This document shows, piece after piece, positions 1 through 7,126 of a DNA stretch of 18,984 nucleotides. This stretch comes from Candidatus Aminicenantota bacterium (GTDB taxonomy: Bacteria > Acidobacteriota > Aminicenantia > Aminicenantales > Aminicenantaceae). The notes under the pieces were generated by a model. That model saw only the letters and a list, made by a program, of their open reading frames with translations, ran no database searches and was not told the origin of the DNA. The position numbers and the translations under genes are program-made. Every line of letters begins with the position of its first letter. Position 1 is the first letter of the stretch. The stretch covers positions 1 to 18,984 of the forward strand of contig DAOUYU010000008.1 in the NCBI GenBank assembly GCA_030673995.1, in the 5' to 3' direction.

Positions 1-698
1 GTCATGTTAAAGGCGCCTTTACGGACGCAAAAGATAATCGGGCCGGACGATTTGAGATCGCTTCAGGAGGCACTCTTTTCCTCGATGAAATCGGCAACCT
101 TTCTTTACCTTTACAGGCTAAATTACTCACAGTCCTGGAAAACCGAAAAGTAACCCGTTTAGGCTCCAATAAGCCCTTGGATATCGATGTCCGCCTCATC
201 TGCGCCACCAATATACCTATTCATGAAAGGGTAGCACAAAACCATTTCCGCCAGGACCTTCTCTACCGGATCAATACAGTTGAGATTCACATGCCGTCAC
301 TTCGGGAACGGCCTGAAGATACTCCTCTGCTGGTAGATCATTTTCTTAAAATATACTGTAAAAAGTACCATAAATCCCTTAAAAGAGTGAATGCAGCAGC
401 TATGAAAAAATTGGAAAAATACCATTGGCCCGGCAACGTGAGAGAGCTTCAGCACGCTCTAGAGCGAGCCGTTATCATGAGTGATTCCAGGGTCCTCCAT
501 CCCCCGGATTTCTTCCTTTTAGCTAGAGAGACAAAAGAGGACGCCCTGTTTTTTGACAACTATAACCTGGAAGAAATTGAGAGACTGGTGATCGGCAAGG
601 CTATCAGTAAACATAAGGGTAACATCAGTCATGCAGCAAGAGAACTAGGACTATCAAGAACTGCTTTATACCGCAGATTGGAAAAATATGGTCTATAA
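1..698 (+). CDS. Sigma-54-dependent NtrC-family response regulator, 5'-truncated by window edge
   Basis: The frame is open from base 3 and about 231 codons are visible; the N-terminal receiver domain and Walker A lie outside the window. Seen: the sigma-54 contact loop as GAFTDA (bases 12-29) in place of GAFTGA, Walker B GGTLFLDEIG, the sensor-I stretch RLICATN, the arginine-finger segment FRQDLLYRINTVEI, and the WPGNVREL motif. The C-terminus is a Fis-type helix-turn-helix (NISHAARELGLSRTALYRRL). Proteins of this build are ATPases that remodel sigma-54 RNA polymerase at -24/-12 promoters. The stop overlaps the start of the downstream kinase by 11 bases, so the two form a two-component pair. 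Its target promoters are not evident here. The family call is firm; the presence of a receiver domain is inferred from the kinase partner. Confidence 0.95.
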   Translation, partial: HVKGAFTDAKDNRAGRFEIASGGTLFLDEIGNLSLPLQAKLLTVLENRKVTRLGSNKPLDIDVRLICATNIPIHERVAQNHFRQDLLYRINTVEIHMPSLRERPEDTPLLVDHFLKIYCKKYHKSLKRVNAAAMKKLEKYHWPGNVRELQHALERAVIMSDSRVLHPPDFFLLARETKEDALFFDNYNLEEIERLVIGKAISKHKGNISHAARELGLSRTALYRRLEKYGL

Positions 699-2043
699 GC
701 ATTTTCGTCTGAATTGTATCATTCGTGTCTTATTCCTGGCTGTAACTCTCTGCATTTTTTTCTACCTTCTCTTTCAAACAACTCTATACTCTGCCACTTT
801 TATCGCCGGAATTATCATTTTCTATCAACTCTATGCCCTAATCTATTACGTGGAAAAGACGAATAGGAATCTGGTCCGCTTCCTTCAATCCATTAAATAC
901 GGAGATTTTTCCCAGTCCTATAAAGAAAGCGGCCTTGGCTCATCCTTTGATGCCTTAAAAAACGCATTTACCGAAGTATCGAATGCATTCCGAAAAACAA
1001 GAGGAGAAAAAGAAGAACATTATCGATATTTACAGACCGTGGTCCAGCATGTGGGTATTGGACTAATCGCTTTTAAGCCAAACGGCGACGTAGAACTTAT
1101 CAATACTGCTGCAAAGCGCTTATTGAAAGTCACACGGCTCAAGAATATAAAATCACTTGAGTCATTGAGCAAGCTGTTAGTGAATAAACTGTTCCAATTG
1201 AAGCCCAGAGAAAATGCTCTGGTTAAAGTCGAGGATAATAACGAGATGCTGTATTTATCCCTCTACGCCACAGAATTCAAATTGAGGGGAGAATATTTCA
1301 CTCTGGTTTCCCTCCAGAATATCCACAGTGAACTGGAAGAAAAAGAGTTAGAAGCATGGCAAAAGCTCATCCGCGTTTTGACCCACGAAATAATGAACTC
1401 CATTACTCCTATAGCTTCCCTTACATCTACGATCAATACCCTGGTGGGAGAATATTATGAAAAGGAAAAAACAAGCAAAAAGCCAAACTCCGAAGCTTTG
1501 AGTGACATTCAACAGGCCCTTCAGACAATTCAAAAAAGAAGCCATGGTCTGCTGCATTTTGTCGATGCCTATCGAAATCTCACTTTGATCCCAAAGCCCA
1601 AATTTCAAATATTTCTAGTAAAAGAACTTTTCACACGAGCCGAGCAGCTCATGCAGTCCAATATCAATGAGACAGGTGCCAGTTTTGAGGTTTGCATAGA
1701 GCCAGAAACTCTTGAATTATCAGCTGATCCTGAACTCATCGAACAGGTTCTGATCAATCTCCTGCTGAACGCTTTTCAGGCAGTGGAGGGGAAGCAAAAT
1801 TCCAAAATCGAATTAGCGGCATTACTCAATGAAAGGGGAAGGACCATTATTCAGGTCACAGATAATGGCCCTGGAATTCCAGAAGAAAACCTGGAGAAGA
1901 TTTTTATTCCCTTTTTTTCGACAAAAGAAGGTGGCTCGGGCATCGGACTCAGTCTATCGAGGCAGATTATGCGTTTGCATAAAGGAGGGATCGGTGTTCA
2001 TTCAGAGCCGGATGTTAAAACCGTCTTCACCTTGAGGTTTTAA
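688..2043 (+). CDS. Membrane sensor histidine kinase, NtrY/NtrB-like
   Basis: 451 residues. Two membrane segments (about residues 9-30 and 36-55) separated by only a few residues mean almost no periplasmic sensor, so the signal is probably sensed in the membrane or cytoplasm. A HAMP-like linker (56-105) and a PAS-like domain (about 112-215) follow. The phospho-acceptor H box is LTHEIMNSITPI with His233. The ATPase domain shows the N box (VLINLLLNAF, 354-363), the G1 box DNGPGIP (392-398), FFSTKE, and the G2 box GGSGIGLS (415-422). It autophosphorylates and should pass the phosphate to the overlapping NtrC-type regulator. The ATG lies inside the last codons of the regulator, so translational coupling is likely. 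A hairpin terminator follows 11 bases after the stop. All kinase motifs are intact. Confidence 0.95.
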   Translation: MVYKHFRLNCIIRVLFLAVTLCIFFYLLFQTTLYSATFIAGIIIFYQLYALIYYVEKTNRNLVRFLQSIKYGDFSQSYKESGLGSSFDALKNAFTEVSNAFRKTRGEKEEHYRYLQTVVQHVGIGLIAFKPNGDVELINTAAKRLLKVTRLKNIKSLESLSKLLVNKLFQLKPRENALVKVEDNNEMLYLSLYATEFKLRGEYFTLVSLQNIHSELEEKELEAWQKLIRVLTHEIMNSITPIASLTSTINTLVGEYYEKEKTSKKPNSEALSDIQQALQTIQKRSHGLLHFVDAYRNLTLIPKPKFQIFLVKELFTRAEQLMQSNINETGASFEVCIEPETLELSADPELIEQVLINLLLNAFQAVEGKQNSKIELAALLNERGRTIIQVTDNGPGIPEENLEKIFIPFFSTKEGGSGIGLSLSRQIMRLHKGGIGVHSEPDVKTVFTLRF

Positions 2044-2053
2044 AGGAGGGAGG

Positions 2054-2095
2054 GGCTGCAGTTTCCACTATTCCATGGGGAAACTGCAGCCTTTT
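2054..2095 (+). terminator. Rho-independent terminator of the two-component operon
   Basis: A perfect 13-bp stem (2054-2066, ggctgcagtttcc, with 2079-2091) closes a 12-base loop and is followed by TTTT. It lies 11 bases after the kinase stop codon. Confidence 0.9.
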
Positions 2096-2201
2096 GGGGT
2101 TAGGGGATGGCTTGAAATGGGAGGCCTAATTCATTGCTTTCTTTATGCATTGAGTATTTCCAAAGAAAACAATTTTAATCCAATTTAATAGCTAAGGAAA
2201 T

Positions 2202-2245
2202 AGCCTTTAAGGGTGATTTTAGAGGTGATTTTTTCTAACCCTAAT
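2202..2245 (+). repeat. Dispersed intergenic repeat, copy 1 (GGTGATTTTTT family)
   Basis: It reads AGCCTTTAAGGGTGATTTT, then AGAGGTGATTTTTTC, then TAACCCTAA. Related copies lie at 6930-6963 and 12764-12803, all in the same orientation. The unit holds a tandem GGTGATTTT and ends in CCCTA, which can pair with AGGGT. Its end overlaps the stop codon of the minus-strand lipoprotein gene at 2241. Confidence 0.6.
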
Positions 2246-2621
2246 AAGATCTCTTTCTTATCCAAACGATTTCAGTTTGATTCTTGAATCTGATCACACC
2301 GTTGTCTTCTGGATAATAATAGAGGGATAATTGGTATATCTTTCCACTTTCATCCTTGTAGAAGATTGTGTATAAAATATGCTCTTCGTTGGGATCTTCC
2401 TCTCTTTTGACATCTGTAATAATGTTGGAATAGATCTCTGCACCTTTGGGTTTAAAAGCAACCGTGAGCTTCGTCACTTCGAAATAGCAGCCCTCATACT
2501 TTGGCTCTGAGGTCTGCCACTCTCCTATCAACTCACCTGGAATAGTGCCCTTTTCCCCACATCCATTTGCGGAGAATACAGCAAGAGTGATGAGTGTTGC
2601 TAAAATTATTTTCCTTTTCAT
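2241..2621 (-). CDS. Small lipoprotein, paralogue of the 6321-6698 gene
   Basis: 126 residues. The start was set at 2621 because AGGAAGG lies 6 bases upstream of that ATG; an ATG two codons earlier abuts the same Shine-Dalgarno. The N-terminus is a lipoprotein signal (MKRKIILATL, hydrophobic core, then SANGC with Cys21), an imperfect lipobox. The mature part is a small, probably beta-rich domain opening with GELIGEWQTSEPKYEG and closing with NNGVIRF-like DNGVIRFKNQTEIVWIRK. The same anchors (ELVGVWKT, EPKYAG, ILYTIHY, NNGTIRF, IVWIK) occur in the lipoprotein at 6321-6698, so they are paralogues. The ELxGxWxT opening resembles lipocalin-like or META-like lipoproteins, but I do not recognise the family. 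It lies 91 bases downstream of the HD-GYP gene. Function unknown. Confidence 0.8.
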   Translation of the reverse strand: MKRKIILATLITLAVFSANGCGEKGTIPGELIGEWQTSEPKYEGCYFEVTKLTVAFKPKGAEIYSNIITDVKREEDPNEEHILYTIFYKDESGKIYQLSLYYYPEDNGVIRFKNQTEIVWIRKRSY

Positions 2622-2712
2622 CCGCATCCTTCCTGTTTTCTCGGATTATGTGAATTTTTCGATGATATGTGTTTATACAATTTGTAATGTCTGAGTTGTT
2701 TAATCATTGCAC

Positions 2713-4836
2713 TCACTTATCCTGCACCATGATCTCCAAGAAGGCCTTCACAATCTCCGGGTCAAACTCGCTCCCCTCTCTCTCTTTTATGTATTCAACA
2801 GCTTTCTTTTGATCAAAGGCTTTCCGGTATGGACGATCCGCAGTCATGGCTTCAAAACGGTCAGCCACGGCAAGGATGCGGGCTCCCAGGCTAATGTTCT
2901 CTCCAGCAAGGCCATCCGGATATCCAGTGCCATTAAAATGTTCATGATGCTGTAAGACTATAGGGATGACTTCAGCATAGGCAGTGATGGGTGAAAGGAT
3001 AGTAGCTCCCAAGCGAGGGTGTTCGTTCATGAGTTTTATTTCTTCTTTGGTCAGCTTCCCTTCTTTGTCAAGAATTTCTGGCCCTATGCCGATCTTGCCA
3101 ATGTCGTGGAGCAGCGCTCCTCGGTTCAAAGTATCCATTTCATCCTTGCTGAGCCCTAATTTCTTCCCGATCTGTAAAGCTATTTGTGTGCCCCGTTCAG
3201 AGTGTCCGGCCGTCCAGGGAGATTTGGCATCGATGGCCCGAGCTAATGCTCTCAGCGTCCCCCAGTTGAGCTTGCTCAAATCCTCGATCAGTTGGGCATT
3301 AGAGAGGGCCACTGCAACCTGGTTAGCCAACTGGCGGGATTGATCCAGGTCTTCTTGATCCAGGTGAGGGGGATTGGAAAATCCGAGGCTGACTATTCCT
3401 CTCAATTCTTTTTTGAGGAAGATTGGCAGGATGAGAAATGACCGACTGCCCCGCCTAACAAGAGAGGCAAGATAAGGAGGGGGATCTTTATCCGGATTAA
3501 GGAGTAATGTTTCTTGATTATCCTGGAGCATTTGTTTGTGTTGGGGCTGAAGTTCAATCTCCCTCACTTGTCTTCCCTTATAAAATCTGCTTTCCCCGAT
3601 ATAAACCCGGCCTGCACTCCCATTGTCGGAATCAAAAACGGTCACGCTTACCCCGTTACAGGAAAAAAGCTCGCGCATCCGGGTGACTACTGTATCCACG
3701 ATTTTCTCGGTATTCAACGCTGAAAGAATGGCTCGGTCGATTTCTCCAATCGTGGTCAGGGTCTTGAACTGTCTTCCCAACTGACCCGCCATTGTATTGA
3801 AAGACACTGCAAGCTCTCCGAACTCATCACGACTTTCCACTTCAACCCGGCTGTCAAATTCTCTTCTGGCAATGCGCTGTGTTCCTTCCTTAAGTCTCAC
3901 GAGCGGGATAAGGCTCTTCCTTATCTGGCTGATGCTCAGGAGCAACACCACCCACAGAGACATAAGAACAACACCTAGAAATAATGGTATAAAATCCTTC
4001 CTCATAAGTTTATGCACGAAGCTTTTCGACTCGCTCAGCACAACTGTCCAACTCGGTGACTCAAAATGGCTCTCAAGGAAAAGGGCTTTGTACGCTGCCC
4101 AATATTCATTTCCCTCGTATAACCACTCAAACTGACCGGTTGCTTGATTATTAGGCATTGCCTCCTCAGGGAATGATACCGGAGGCGGGAGAGATGAATA
4201 GAGAAGATTGTTCTCATGATCCAGAACACAAAGCGCCATCCCGGCTCCTAAAGGGCTGTCACTGTCATAGCTCTTCTCAACGCCCATAAACCAAAGATGC
4301 TCGGATTTGATTTCAGCCAGCAGAATTTCCTTTTGTTGGTTTTCTGGGTCTAAAGCAATACCCATAAATATGCGCGTAAAACCATCCGGGCTATTCTTCG
4401 TTAATATTGTAGTCTTGTCTGAAGAAAGAATATTCTCCTTATCTTCCGGTGTAAGCTCGGGTTCAATATGAATCTCACCCAATATAGGGATACTCTCACC
4501 TTTATCAGAGATGCGTACTATAGCCTTAAACGAATCTTCTAGAGAGGTCCTGAATTCTTGGAAGAATGTTTTGCGAGTGGAGTTGGAGCCTGTTTTAAGG
4601 ACTAAGGCAAGCATCTTCATCTCGATCTTACGAAGCATTAATCCTTTTAGGATAGTCATCTCCCACTCCCTGCTCTCTCTGTTAAGTCGATCCTTGCTCT
4701 GTTTCTTGAGTTGTTCTGTTACCTGGGTAAATCCCAGGATTGCCAGGGAGGCGATGGGAATAAGAGCACAGATGACGAACAGCAAAAATATGCGCTGTGC
4801 CACTTTGCTGCGGAGAAACGTTTTTTCAAACTTCAT
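2713..4836 (-). CDS. Membrane HD-GYP c-di-GMP phosphodiesterase with Cache-like sensor, HAMP and GAF
   Basis: 707 residues. Order of parts: TM1 (about 16-37); a periplasmic region of about 240 residues that looks Cache-like; TM2 (282-303); HAMP (about 304-358, with the PLVRL and DEFGELAVSFNTM motifs); a GAF domain (about 370-515); and an HD-GYP domain (about 525-700). The catalytic signature is intact: HDIGK (His577, Asp578), HHEHFNGTGYP (630-640) and the late ADRFEAMTADRPYR. This family hydrolyses c-di-GMP to pGpG or GMP in the cytoplasm under control of the periplasmic sensor. The gene starts 15 bases after the pseudopilin stop, so the two are probably co-transcribed; the Shine-Dalgarno (ccgga) is weak. 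The sensed ligand cannot be read from the sequence. Confidence 0.95.
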   Translation of the reverse strand: MKFEKTFLRSKVAQRIFLLFVICALIPIASLAILGFTQVTEQLKKQSKDRLNRESREWEMTILKGLMLRKIEMKMLALVLKTGSNSTRKTFFQEFRTSLEDSFKAIVRISDKGESIPILGEIHIEPELTPEDKENILSSDKTTILTKNSPDGFTRIFMGIALDPENQQKEILLAEIKSEHLWFMGVEKSYDSDSPLGAGMALCVLDHENNLLYSSLPPPVSFPEEAMPNNQATGQFEWLYEGNEYWAAYKALFLESHFESPSWTVVLSESKSFVHKLMRKDFIPLFLGVVLMSLWVVLLLSISQIRKSLIPLVRLKEGTQRIARREFDSRVEVESRDEFGELAVSFNTMAGQLGRQFKTLTTIGEIDRAILSALNTEKIVDTVVTRMRELFSCNGVSVTVFDSDNGSAGRVYIGESRFYKGRQVREIELQPQHKQMLQDNQETLLLNPDKDPPPYLASLVRRGSRSFLILPIFLKKELRGIVSLGFSNPPHLDQEDLDQSRQLANQVAVALSNAQLIEDLSKLNWGTLRALARAIDAKSPWTAGHSERGTQIALQIGKKLGLSKDEMDTLNRGALLHDIGKIGIGPEILDKEGKLTKEEIKLMNEHPRLGATILSPITAYAEVIPIVLQHHEHFNGTGYPDGLAGENISLGARILAVADRFEAMTADRPYRKAFDQKKAVEYIKEREGSEFDPEIVKAFLEIMVQDK

Positions 4837-4851
4837 GTTCCGGAATCCATA

Positions 4852-5385
4852 TTAAAACTCTGAAGCCACACCTACGAATGCGCCATTATTGGCGCGGAGG
4901 ATGTCATCCCAGCTCACCTTGTTCATGAGAGGTTTCTTACTATCGCCGTCTTTGCCCTTGCTGAAAAGATCATAGTCGGTATTTACCGGAACATTAAACT
5001 TGTCCAGCCTCGCCTTTCCTTTGACCCTTTTACCTCCCGCTTCGATATTCAAGTATTCGTATGGATTTCCCCAGGGATCGAGACGTTTTGCCCCTGGCAC
5101 CTCAGTAAGGGTGTCAGGCAGCCTCCTGTTCTCGAATAAAAAGTCTTTAATCCTCTCTTGCATCGTTTTTATGTCCGAAATGGCAACCATGATTCTCGCT
5201 CTTTCGAGTTGATTTTGATACAGTGGCATCCCAACACCCATGAGCGTGGCGATTATAGCTAATACAATTAGTAATTCGATCAGAGTGAAAGCCACACGGT
5301 GCCATTTTTTCCTCTTGTAGCTTAAGCTTGGAACAATACAGAAGATCGTGCGACCACGTTTTTGGATATGTATTCTTACATGCAT
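4852..5385 (-). CDS. GspG-like type II secretion pseudopilin, orphan
   Basis: 177 residues. A type III signal AFTLIELLIVLAIIATLMG begins at about residue 32, with Glu at +5 of the mature protein as expected for pilin assembly. The mature C-terminus has the GspG pattern LDPWGNPYEYL and YDLFSKGKDG, the latter in the region where major pseudopilins bind calcium. Two things are odd: the residue before the cleavage site is Ala rather than the usual Gly, and the leader of about 32 basic residues is long. A GTG at Val31 is an unlikely alternative because it would remove nearly the whole leader. The chosen ATG has GAGG 7 bases upstream. No other gsp genes are in the window; the neighbours are a HAMP protein, a tiny ORF and the HD-GYP sensor in one operon-like run. 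Likely role: a component of, or reporter for, a secretion or pilus system encoded elsewhere. Confidence 0.88.
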   Translation of the reverse strand: MHVRIHIQKRGRTIFCIVPSLSYKRKKWHRVAFTLIELLIVLAIIATLMGVGMPLYQNQLERARIMVAISDIKTMQERIKDFLFENRRLPDTLTEVPGAKRLDPWGNPYEYLNIEAGGKRVKGKARLDKFNVPVNTDYDLFSKGKDGDSKKPLMNKVSWDDILRANNGAFVGVASEF

Positions 5386-5401
5386 GTCTATGCCTCGCTT
5401 T

Positions 5402-5503
5402 TTAATACGGTTTGATTATCTTGTTTGCTGCCGTTGTTGGCCGCCGATTCAGTGCCTCCAAAGAATCAATCCCAAAGGAATGTGAACTCTGAGGTTGGAT
5501 CAT
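5402..5503 (-). CDS. Possible 33-residue small ORF between HAMP and pseudopilin genes
   Basis: The ATG follows the TAA of the HAMP-protein gene with no gap (TAAATG) and has AAGGAGAG immediately upstream, inside the end of that gene. The peptide begins MIQPQSSHSF, contains SLEALNRRPTTAANK and ends KIIKPY. It is soluble, Pro/Ser/Asn-rich, with no membrane segment or known motif. Its stop is 16 bases before the pseudopilin ATG, so it exactly fills the gap and could keep ribosomes moving through the operon. There is no family evidence; it may be a fortuitous ORF. Confidence 0.35.
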   Translation of the reverse strand: MIQPQSSHSFGIDSLEALNRRPTTAANKIIKPY

Positions 5504-6142
5504 TTACTCTCCTTGTGGGGCAGCGGCCTGTTGCTCTTTCACCTCATCACTCAACCGAAAATATCGAGTCTGACTCATAACTTCTTCCAGAATCGTTCTG
5601 TGCTCCTCAAGAAGTTTCTGATAATCTTCAATGCCCTCACTTCCTTCCTTAGCTGTCTGCTCCAGAACGCTCAATGATTCAAGCGCCTCCTTGCTATAGG
5701 ATCGTACGCTTCCCCATTTTTCAGTAAATACGTCCAACATCTCATTAAGCTTTTCAGCTTCTTCTTTAAGGTAATCCTTCTTTCTTAGCTTCACCCGAAG
5801 GGCCATATTCCCTTTGCTAATTTCGGAAAAAGTCACACGAAATCTGTACAGTGGGCCAAATATCCGCAGCAAAACGCGGAATGAATGAAGAGCAAAAATA
5901 CACACTATAGTAATAAGAGAGGGCCACACTCTTGTATGGAAAGCAATGGTCCTTTGGGCTGCAGCTGTTCGCATTTCCTGGCTCAGATTTTCGTTATTCA
6001 TAGCAATAATGTCTGGCAGGAACAGAGAAGCAGCCATAGAAATTGCAATGATCGTACCATAAACGACAACAATCGCTAAAAATCTATACTGGATCGATTT
6101 ATTGAGAAGGGGAAATTTCTGGCGTTTTATTTTTTTTCCCAT
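5504..6142 (-). CDS. HAMP-domain membrane protein without an output domain
   Basis: 212 residues from the ATG at 6142, chosen for AAGGAGGT 4 bases upstream; the frame stays open further upstream but without a ribosome site. TM1 is about residues 18-43 and TM2 about 73-93, with a short periplasmic loop of roughly 30 residues. A HAMP segment follows (about 93-143: FGPLYRFRVTFSEISKGN and the second helix ending EAEKLNEMLDVF). A coiled-coil tail (about 145-200) ends in a Gln/Ala/Pro-rich stretch. No kinase, GGDEF, HD-GYP or MCP signalling domain follows. It could be a signalling partner that dimerises with the HD-GYP sensor encoded two genes downstream, or a scaffold for the pseudopilin. That is inference from context; the HAMP call itself rests on pattern. 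Confidence 0.75.
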   Translation of the reverse strand: MGKKIKRQKFPLLNKSIQYRFLAIVVVYGTIIAISMAASLFLPDIIAMNNENLSQEMRTAAAQRTIAFHTRVWPSLITIVCIFALHSFRVLLRIFGPLYRFRVTFSEISKGNMALRVKLRKKDYLKEEAEKLNEMLDVFTEKWGSVRSYSKEALESLSVLEQTAKEGSEGIEDYQKLLEEHRTILEEVMSQTRYFRLSDEVKEQQAAAPQGE

Positions 6143-6320
6143 GTAACCTCCTTGGAAGCAGGAATTTTCTTCTTTGTTGATCTGAAATATGACTCCGCTA
6201 TCCTTACTCCCCATCCTGTACTTCTGTACATGAACACGTCCTTTTGATTCCCTGATAAGAATCTTGTAGCACAGGAATAAATATTAGTCAAAAGCCCGAT
6301 CAAAGCACACTCAATGCCAA

Positions 6321-6698
6321 TCAAAACTTTTCCTTTATCCAAACGATTCGATCTTGATTCTGAAATCTAATCGTTCCATTATTTGCGGGATTGTAGAGAA
6401 TGGAGAGCGTGATATTTTCCTCCTCACTATTTCCATAATGTATGGTATATAAAATATTTTCTTCTGATCCGACATCTTTTCTTCCTATAGTCTTAATAGC
6501 ACTTGAAGTTTTCTCCCTCTCGACTGTTCCAATGATGATTTTGTTTTCCGTAAACTCGAAAAAACTGCCAGCATATTTGGGTTCCATCGTCTTCCACACA
6601 CCGACTAACTCGTCTGGAACAGTGATCTTTTGTTCGTATTGACAGGCAGAAAATAGTAAAATGACGATGAATGTTACAATAAATAATTTTAATCTCAT
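6321..6698 (-). CDS. Small lipoprotein, paralogue of the 2241-2621 gene
   Basis: 125 residues. The start was set at the ATG at 6698 because AAGGAGGAAGGA lies directly upstream; the earlier in-frame ATG at 6719 would put this ribosome site inside the gene. The signal sequence MRLKLFIVTFIVILLFSAC ends at Cys19, a good lipoprotein cleavage site. The mature domain shares the order ELVGVWKT, EPKYAG, ILYTIHY, NNGTIRF and IVWIKEKF with the lipoprotein at 2241. The two paralogues flank the HAMP/pseudopilin/HD-GYP genes. It is probably an outer- or inner-membrane-anchored periplasmic protein of unknown role. A gap of 178 bases separates it from the HAMP gene, enough for a separate promoter. Confidence 0.82.
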   Translation of the reverse strand: MRLKLFIVTFIVILLFSACQYEQKITVPDELVGVWKTMEPKYAGSFFEFTENKIIIGTVEREKTSSAIKTIGRKDVGSEENILYTIHYGNSEEENITLSILYNPANNGTIRFQNQDRIVWIKEKF

Positions 6699-6719
6699 TC
6701 CTTCCTCCTTTATTCTCAT

Positions 6720-7126
6720 CTAAACAAAAGGATTCTTTTCTCTCAAACCCTGATCAGTAATCTGAAGCCAGTGCCAGCTAAGGAAGGTATAATCCGCCAT
6801 CACTGGAAAAAAGTAAGTGTCATCAATAACTTAAAAGTCTTCAATACAGAAAATCCCGCACATTTACTCCCGAAGCAAAAAATGTAAAAAATCCATGAAT
6901 ATGATATAAAATTAAAATACGCTTGAAAATAGCCTTTTGAGGTGATTTTTTTCTACTCTCTAGCGTTGATACTAAAATAAAGATATTCGTTTTTTTGAAG
7001 CGAAATTTAAAATGAGGTTAAGAATAAGTCCATTCAGCCGTTCTTCCTTGGGTCAGTGTTTCATTAGCTTTTGTAACCTCTGCTAAATTAAAGGAGAAAA
7101 AAAATGAAAAAACTATCTGGCCCCAA
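6720..7126. other. Intergenic stretch of about 400 bases
   Basis: It lies between the 5' end of a lipoprotein gene and the 3' end of the 7127-8002 gene, both minus strand. It is AT-rich and presumably holds the lipoprotein promoter, though I see no convincing -35/-10 pair. It contains copy 2 of the dispersed repeat. On the plus strand a strong ribosome site (AAGGAG) precedes an ATG at 7104, but the frame closes after 14 codons (7148). I see no RNA gene. Confidence 0.6.
6930..6963 (+). repeat. Dispersed intergenic repeat, copy 2 (GGTGATTTTTT family)
   Basis: It reads TAGCCTTTTGAGGTGATTTT followed by TTTCTACTCTCTA. It shares the TAGCCTTT lead with copy 1 and the core GAGGTGATTTTTT with copies 1 and 3, but has only one GTGATTTT unit. 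Its end is CTCTCTA rather than ACCCTA, while the GAG start still matches a CTC end, so pairing is partly preserved. Confidence 0.55.

Noticed and set aside
6143..6342. Minus-strand frames upstream of the HAMP gene, including one of 71 codons and an upstream extension of the HAMP frame
   Set aside because: No ribosome site, no motif, and the first overlaps the end of the lipoprotein gene. The HAMP gene has a much better start at 6142.
6755..6800. TGGCACTGG on the minus strand upstream of the lipoprotein gene as a possible sigma-54 promoter
   Set aside because: The GG-N10-GC spacing is not met: the bases at the -12 position do not read GC.
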